Positions 59,847 through 64,000 of a DNA stretch of 64,000 bases are shown in pieces. Source of the stretch: an uncultured Clostridia bacterium (GTDB lineage: Bacteria > Bacillota > Clostridia > UBA1381). Below the pieces are notes generated by a model that was not told where the DNA came from, searched no databases, and saw only the letters and a list, made by a program, of their open reading frames with translations. The position numbers and the translations under genes were made by a program. The stretch's first letter is position 1; every line of letters starts with the position of its first letter. The stretch is from positions 52,669-116,668 of the forward strand of contig CAKSUM010000006.1 of assembly GCA_934501535.1 (NCBI GenBank). The letters run 5' to 3'.

Positions 59847-60119
59847 ATGGCAAAAACGACTACCACAATTACAATCGACAGTAATATAAAAGCGCAGGCG
59901 CAGGAGCTATTGGCGGATTTCGGACTTGATTTGTCAACCGCAATCAACATTTTTTTAAGGCAAACAGTTCGGGAGAATGCAATTCCGTTTGAAATAACAA
60001 GGAATGTGCCGAACGAAGAAACGAGAAGAGCAATCGAAAATGTAAGGAAAGGCGAGGGACTCAGCAAAGGATTTCATTCGGTTTCGGAGCTGATGGAGGA
60101 TTTGTATGCTGACGATTAA
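59847..60119 (+). CDS. RelB/DinJ-family antitoxin
   Basis: A 90-residue protein. The N-terminal ribbon-helix-helix (MAKTTTTITIDSNIKAQAQELLADFGLDLSTAINIF) is DinJ-like, followed by FEITRNVPN and a C-terminal toxin-wrapping segment. ATG 59847 follows AAAGGGTG. It overlaps the toxin gene by 14 bases. It neutralises the partner and probably represses the promoter at 59796. Confidence 0.9.
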   Translation: MAKTTTTITIDSNIKAQAQELLADFGLDLSTAINIFLRQTVRENAIPFEITRNVPNEETRRAIENVRKGEGLSKGFHSVSELMEDLYADD

Positions 60120-60378
60120 ATATGAGGCAGCATTTCGGAAAGATTTCAAGCGCATCGTAAAGCGCGGCTATGACGTTCGTTTGCTGGAAAAAGTTATTGA
60201 AATTCTGGCAAGCGGCAGCTTATTGCCCGAAAAATACAAAGACCACAGCTTAAACGGCAATTACAGAGATTGCCGCGAATGTCATATTACGCCGGATTGG
60301 TTGCTGATTTATCAGATTAAAGGCGATGAGTTAATTTTATGTCTGACCCGAACCGGCACACACAGCGATTTATTTTAA
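60106..60378 (+). CDS. YafQ-family toxin (RelE superfamily mRNA interferase)
   Basis: A 90-residue RelE/ParE-superfamily toxin. The C-terminal catalytic region is preserved: His47 (DHSLNG), His60 (ECHITPDW), Asp64 and Trp65, Arg81 (LTRTGTHSDLF), His85 and Phe90, matching YafQ. It cleaves mRNA at ribosomes when freed from the antitoxin. No other gene of the cassette is seen. Confidence 0.9.
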   Translation: MLTIKYEAAFRKDFKRIVKRGYDVRLLEKVIEILASGSLLPEKYKDHSLNGNYRDCRECHITPDWLLIYQIKGDELILCLTRTGTHSDLF

Positions 60379-60390
60379 AATTAAAAGTGC

Positions 60391-60405
60391 TTCGGCGACG
60401 CGATG
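60391..60405 (+). repeat. Right copy of the 15-bp direct repeat (displaced queA 3' end)
   Basis: TTCGGCGACGCGATG, followed by CTGATACAATAG. Read in frame this is FGDAMLIQ then stop, the normal end of QueA, which marks the end of the inserted cassette. Confidence 0.88.
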
Positions 60406-60454
60406 CTGATACAATAGGGAAAGGTATTTTGTTATATTCTCCGGAGGTGACAAA

Positions 60455-61189
60455 ATGCGAAAAGCAACTGAATACAAGCGCGCTTTTAAAGCCGCGTTTC
60501 CGTACACCGTGCCGATATTTGCCGGGTTTTGGTTCCTGGGCATAACCTACGGCATATACATGAATGTTTCGGGATTTCCGTTCTGGTACCCGATGATTAT
60601 GAGCATTGCGATATTTGCCGGCTCAATGGAATTTGTGGCGGCGAATATGCTACTGGGTGCGTTCAACCCGGTGCAGGCATTTTTCATGACGCTGATGATA
60701 AACGCGCGGCACCTGTTTTACGGCATATCCATGCTGGACAAATTCAAGGGCACGGGCATCAAAAAATACTACCTGATTTACGGAATGTGCGACGAAACAT
60801 TCTCAATCAACTATTCCGCGGACATACCCGAGGACGTTGACAGAGGACTTTTTATGTTTTTCGTCACGCTGCTGAACCAGCTGTACTGGGTGACGGGGGC
60901 GACTCTGGGCGGAATTTTCGGGTCGCTGATAAAATTCAGCACCGAGGGTCTTGACTTCGCCATGATGGCAATGTTCGCGGTTATTTTCACCGACAGCTGG
61001 ATTAAGGAAAAAAATCACACAAGCTCAATTTTGGGACTGGCGCTGTCTGCGCTCAGCCTTATCATTTTCGGCGCGGATAACTTTATCATTCCGGCAATGG
61101 CGGCGATTTTGGCAGCCTTAACCGCGCTGCGCGGCACGCTCGAGAAAGGGGGAGCGGCCGAATGGGCACTACACAAAAAATCATTATAA
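60455..61189 (+). CDS. azlC: AzlC-family branched-chain amino acid exporter subunit
   Basis: A 244-residue membrane protein with about six to seven transmembrane helices. The family stretch GITYGIYMN and FYGISMLDKFKGTGIKKYYLIYGMCDETFSINY mark AzlC. With AzlD it exports branched-chain amino acids and their analogues. GGAGGTGA precedes the start. It overlaps azlD by 28 bases. Confidence 0.9.
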   Translation: MRKATEYKRAFKAAFPYTVPIFAGFWFLGITYGIYMNVSGFPFWYPMIMSIAIFAGSMEFVAANMLLGAFNPVQAFFMTLMINARHLFYGISMLDKFKGTGIKKYYLIYGMCDETFSINYSADIPEDVDRGLFMFFVTLLNQLYWVTGATLGGIFGSLIKFSTEGLDFAMMAMFAVIFTDSWIKEKNHTSSILGLALSALSLIIFGADNFIIPAMAAILAALTALRGTLEKGGAAEWALHKKSL

Positions 61190-61488
61190 TAGCGGTGGTG
61201 TCGCTCGGAACGCTGCTCACGCGGTTTGTTCCGTTCCTGCTGTTTCCGCCGGGGAAACCGACGCGCAAATATATACAGTATCTCGGCAGGGTTCTGCCCT
61301 CCGCCGTGTTCGGACTTCTGGTAATCTACTGCCTGAAAAACGTCAGCATATTTTCGGGGAGCCGCGGTATTCCGGAGCTTTTGGCGCTCGCCGTCACCGT
61401 GGGACTGCACCTGTGGAAAAAACAGATGCTGCTGTCGATTGCCGGCGGCACAATTTTTTATATGCTGCTGGTTCAGTTCGTGTTCTGA
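61162..61488 (+). CDS. azlD: AzlD-family branched-chain amino acid transporter subunit
   Basis: A 108-residue membrane protein with three to four helices; VSLGTLLTRFVPFLLF and PSAVFGLLVIYCLKN are AzlD-like. It overlaps azlC, so the two are co-translated. It is placed inside the queA-tgt interval. Confidence 0.9.
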   Translation: MGTTQKIIIIAVVSLGTLLTRFVPFLLFPPGKPTRKYIQYLGRVLPSAVFGLLVIYCLKNVSIFSGSRGIPELLALAVTVGLHLWKKQMLLSIAGGTIFYMLLVQFVF

Positions 61489-61518
61489 CGCGGCAAAAAT
61501 TCACTTTAGGAGAAAATC

Positions 61519-62649
61519 ATGTTTAAAATTTTACACACAAACGGACTTGCGCGCCGCGGTGAATTTACCACCGTTCACGGCACCGTGCAGACGCCGGTGT
61601 TCCAGAATGTCGGCACAATCGCCGCAATTAAGGGAGGACTTTCCTCGACCGATTTGGAAAACATCGGCTGTCAGATAGAGCTGTCCAATACCTATCATCT
61701 GCACCTGCGCCCGGGCGACAAGGTTATCCATGACCTCGGCGGACTGCACAAATTCATGTGCTGGAATAAGCCCATTCTCACCGACAGCGGCGGATTTCAG
61801 GTATTTTCGCTGGCGAAGCTGCGCAAAATCACCGAGGAGGGCGTGCATTTCAATTCGCATATCGACGGACGGCGCATTTTTATGGGTCCGGAGGAAAGCA
61901 TGCAAATTCAGTCGAATCTTGCGTCAACGATTGCGATGGCGTTTGACGAATGTATAGAAAATCCCGCGCCGCATGACTACGTGCAGAAATCGTGCGAGCG
62001 GACGTATCGGTGGCTGGAGCGCTGCAAGGCGGAAATGACGCGGCTGAACAGCCTGGATACTACGATAAATAAAAATCAGCTGCTGTTCGGCATCAACCAG
62101 GGCGGAACGCATGATGATGTGCGCATTTGGCACATGCAGCAAATCGCAAAACTGGATTTGCCGGGCTACGCAATCGGCGGACTGGCGGTGGGCGAAAGTC
62201 ATGAGGAGATGTATCATATTCTGGACGTCACGCTGCCGCACGCGCCGGAGGACCGGCCGCGCTACCTTATGGGAGTGGGCACGCCGTCGAACATAATCGA
62301 GGCGGTTGCGCGCGGAATTGACTTTTTCGACTGCGTAATGCCGTCACGCAACGCGCGGCACGCGTTTATTTTCACGCGGCACGGCACGATGAATCTACTG
62401 AACCAATGCTACGAGCGCGACATGCGCCCGATTGACGAGGAATGTGACTGTCCGGTATGCCGCAAATTTTCGCGCGCGTATATACGTCACCTGTTCAAGG
62501 CAAAAGAAATTCTGGGCATGCGGCTTGCGGTCATGCACAATCTTTATTTTTACAACGAGCTTGCCGCGAGAATACGCACCGCAATCGAGGAGGACCGCTT
62601 TGAGGAGTTCCGCCGCGAGAATGTGGAAAAACTCGCAAAGCGCATATGA
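61519..62649 (+). CDS. tgt: Queuine tRNA-ribosyltransferase
   Basis: A 376-residue TIM-barrel enzyme that swaps guanine at position 34 for preQ1 in tRNAs with GUN anticodons. Catalytic Asp is in LTDSGGFQVFSL; GGLAVGES and YLMGVGTPSNIIEAV are barrel motifs; the second Asp is in DFFDCVMPSRNARHAF. The zinc site has CDCPVCRKF with a later Cys-His. It acts before QueA in queuosine synthesis. Confidence 0.97.
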   Translation: MFKILHTNGLARRGEFTTVHGTVQTPVFQNVGTIAAIKGGLSSTDLENIGCQIELSNTYHLHLRPGDKVIHDLGGLHKFMCWNKPILTDSGGFQVFSLAKLRKITEEGVHFNSHIDGRRIFMGPEESMQIQSNLASTIAMAFDECIENPAPHDYVQKSCERTYRWLERCKAEMTRLNSLDTTINKNQLLFGINQGGTHDDVRIWHMQQIAKLDLPGYAIGGLAVGESHEEMYHILDVTLPHAPEDRPRYLMGVGTPSNIIEAVARGIDFFDCVMPSRNARHAFIFTRHGTMNLLNQCYERDMRPIDEECDCPVCRKFSRAYIRHLFKAKEILGMRLAVMHNLYFYNELAARIRTAIEEDRFEEFRRENVEKLAKRI

Positions 62650-62657
62650 ATATAAAC

Positions 62658-62693
62658 CACCCTGTTTTCATATAAATAACAGGGTGATTTTTT
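62658..62693 (+). terminator. Terminator hairpin containing the spoIID ribosome site
   Basis: CACCCTGTT (62658-62666) pairs with AACAGGGTG (62678-62686), then ATTTTTTT. AGGGTG in the right arm is also the Shine-Dalgarno sequence for the ATG at 62695, so the terminator and the ribosome site are the same element. Confidence 0.85.
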
Positions 62694-62694
62694 T

Positions 62695-63648
62695 ATGAAA
62701 AAGATAATTATAATTGCAGCGGCGGTGCTTGCGATAACGGTAATCGTGCCGCTTACGCTGCTTTTGCAGTACGGAAAATACAAAAAGCCCGAGCCGGAAA
62801 ACGAAGAAACGCTGTCGGTGTACGTTTCGGCGGAGGACAAGGTGGTGGAAATGAATAAAAGTCAATATTTAAAGGAGGTTGTGTCGGCGGAGATGCCGGC
62901 GAGCTTCGAGCCGGAGGCGCTGAAGGCGCAGGCGGTGGCGGCGCGGAGTTATCTTGAATCGCGGCGTGAGGCGTACCGGTCGGGCGGAACTCCGCCGGAG
63001 CATAAGGGCGCGGAAATATGCACGAATTCCGCTCACTGCAAGGCGTGGATTTCCGAGCAAAAACGGCGTGAAAGCTGGGGCGCGGACGCGGACAAAAACT
63101 GGAAAAAGATTTCCGCCGCGGTGGACGGTACCGCCGGCGAGGTCATGACGTATAACGGCGAGGTTATTTCGGCGGTGTTCCACTCGACGTCGTCGGGCAA
63201 GACGGAAAATTCGAGGGACGTGTGGGGCGGCGACCGTCCGTATCTGGTCAGCGTGGACAGCCCGGGCGACGAGCAGTCGCCGAAATATAAATCGGAAAAG
63301 GAAATAAGCCTTGAGGAATTTAAGAAAATCGCCGCGGAAAATATTGAGGGGGTCGATTTTTCAAAGGAAATAATCGGCGACATCACGCGCAGCGAAGCCG
63401 GGGGAATACTGACGGTTTCAATCGGGGGCGTGCAGGTCAAGGGCACGAAACTGCGCACGATGTACGGTCTGCGCTCGACAAATGCGGAGATTGCACAGGA
63501 CGGCGAAAAGGTGATATTTCATGTAACGGGGTACGGTCACGGCGTGGGAATGAGCCAGTACGGCGCGAATTATCTTGCCGCCGAGGGGAAAAAGTATGAC
63601 GAAATTCTGAAAACGTATTATACCGGCGTGGAAATCGTGAAAAGATAA
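62695..63648 (+). CDS. spoIID: SpoIID/LytB-domain sporulation protein
   Basis: A 317-residue protein. An N-terminal membrane anchor (about 4-22) is followed by the SpoIID domain, with ASFEPEALKAQAVAARSYLE (residue Glu in the catalytic region), SSGKTENSRDVWGG, and VTGYGHGVGMSQYGANYLA. SpoIID is a lytic transglycosylase that works with SpoIIP during engulfment of the forespore; a LytB-type amidase activator is possible. It is the last gene of the region, and its translation may be held back by the hairpin at 62658. Confidence 0.9.
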   Translation: MKKIIIIAAAVLAITVIVPLTLLLQYGKYKKPEPENEETLSVYVSAEDKVVEMNKSQYLKEVVSAEMPASFEPEALKAQAVAARSYLESRREAYRSGGTPPEHKGAEICTNSAHCKAWISEQKRRESWGADADKNWKKISAAVDGTAGEVMTYNGEVISAVFHSTSSGKTENSRDVWGGDRPYLVSVDSPGDEQSPKYKSEKEISLEEFKKIAAENIEGVDFSKEIIGDITRSEAGGILTVSIGGVQVKGTKLRTMYGLRSTNAEIAQDGEKVIFHVTGYGHGVGMSQYGANYLAAEGKKYDEILKTYYTGVEIVKR

Positions 63649-63680
63649 AAACGAATTTGTAAAAATAACCCAAAAACGGG

Positions 63681-63709
63681 TTGAAATTTATAAAAATGTG
63701 TGGTATAAT
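63681..63709 (+). promoter_or_regulatory. Promoter of the rod-like RNA (copy 1)
   Basis: TTGAAA, a 17-base spacer and TATAAT with extended TGG. The 17-base spacer ends in AAAATGTGTGG, nearly the same as in the second promoter at 63967. Confidence 0.85.
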
Positions 63710-63715
63710 ATATTT

Positions 63716-63942
63716 GCTACACTTCTTAAGTAAATATTATGCTTACATTTATATGTTAAGCTTTTTTTGAGCACGCTATGTAAAAAGCGTACACTCTTGT
63801 TTCGTGTCACTCATTAATAGCGTTTACATATAGTCGCATAATATTGGTGTTTTAAGAAGCGTGTAGCAACCCTTTTTCAGAAACAGAGTTGTCCGTTTTT
63901 TAATGCGCGGCTCTGCTCTAAAGGCGGCTGCGCATTTTTTAA
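63716..63942 (+). ncRNA. Rod-like structured RNA, possibly 6S-like
   Basis: A transcript from about 63716 would fold as a long rod: GCTACAC with GTGTAGC (63716/63861), TTCTTAA with TTAAGAA, AATATTATGC with GCATAATATT (63733/63836), and TATATGT with ACATATA (63750/63826), interrupted by bubbles and capped by smaller hairpins. A terminator (ATGCGC/GCGCAT, 63903-63935, then T run) lies past the rod. A long rod with internal bubbles recalls 6S RNA, but no conserved 6S sequence could be verified. No gene is encoded. Confidence 0.6.
63902..63942 (+). terminator. Terminator after the rod-like RNA
   Basis: ATGCGC (63903-63908) pairs with GCGCAT (63930-63935), with further pairing inside, followed by six T. 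Confidence 0.75.
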
Positions 63943-63966
63943 TTAAAAAAAAATAACCGTAACCGG

Positions 63967-63995
63967 TTGAATTTTGCAAAAATGTGTGGTATAAT
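63967..63995 (+). promoter_or_regulatory. Second, near-identical promoter at the window edge
   Basis: TTGAAT, a 17-base spacer ending in AAAATGTGTGG, and TATAAT. It repeats the promoter at 63681 with high similarity, and the transcript would continue past the window. Confidence 0.85.
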
Positions 63996-64000
63996 ATACT

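Noticed and set aside
1..64000. CRISPR array or insertion sequence
   Set aside because: No regularly spaced repeats and no transposase or terminal inverted repeats were seen anywhere in the window.

Overview
The window looks like chromosome of an anaerobic, spore-forming member of the Clostridia, roughly half G+C by eye. The evidence is a GerA-type spore germinant receptor operon, SpoIID, NlpC/P60 and amidase wall hydrolases, a HndABCD-like multi-subunit [FeFe] hydrogenase, an NfnAB-like transhydrogenase, and the miaB-ymcA/ylbF-mutS-mutL-miaA gene order typical of Firmicutes. Genus and species cannot be given from the sequence alone.

Layout. 1-2 kb: the end of an integrated element (phage head-protein fragment, tyrosine integrase) abutting the 3' end of tRNA-Leu(CAA), its probable attachment site. 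2.4-6.2 kb: two secreted wall-associated proteins. 6.3-9.4 kb (minus): nfnA-nfnB-deoR. 9.5-12 kb: ptsH-ptsI-crr, general PTS parts with no sugar permease. 12.1-19.9 kb (minus): miaB-ylbF/ymcA-mutS-mutL-miaA. 20-21.4 kb: a phosphoesterase and RNase P RNA. 21.4-25.9 kb (minus): gerA-gerB-gerC plus a 54-codon two-helix membrane protein like the D subunits of germinant receptors. 25.9-29.4 kb: parA-parB with two parS-like palindromes, a coiled-coil membrane protein, and serS. 29.4-30.1 kb: a gene-free segment with a cluster of DnaA boxes, a candidate oriC. 30.1-32.8 kb: trmK-like, Nif3-like, rmuC. 33.1-41.4 kb: a ten-gene hydrogenase operon. 41.4-49.2 kb (minus): Ppx/GppA, a HisRS/HisZ-like oddity, a DnaI-like ATPase, hemZ, an MBL hydrolase, dnaN and dnaA. 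49.4-51.7 kb: eno and two small regulators. 51.7-54.4 kb (minus): argG-argH. 54.5-63.6 kb: ruvC, a structured RNA, ruvA-ruvB, amidase, queA, an inserted RelB/YafQ-type toxin-antitoxin pair, azlCD, tgt and spoIID. 63.7-64 kb: a rod-like RNA gene and the promoter of a probable second copy.

How it works together. The hydrogenase subunits (2Fe-2S HndA and HndB, NADH/FMN HndC, H-cluster HndD) should couple NADH and reduced ferredoxin to H2. NfnAB couples NADH, ferredoxin and NADPH, so two flavin-based electron-balancing machines sit in one window. Within the hydrogenase operon lies a putative signalling block: two DRTGG proteins, two HATPases, a PHP protein and a second hydrogenase-like protein that lacks the proton-transfer cysteine, as expected of a sensor. 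This is the most system-like unknown here.

Other notable points are an HPr with no Ser46, the candidate origin about 18 kb from dnaA, the toxin-antitoxin cassette inserted into the 3' end of queA, and several unassigned structured RNAs.
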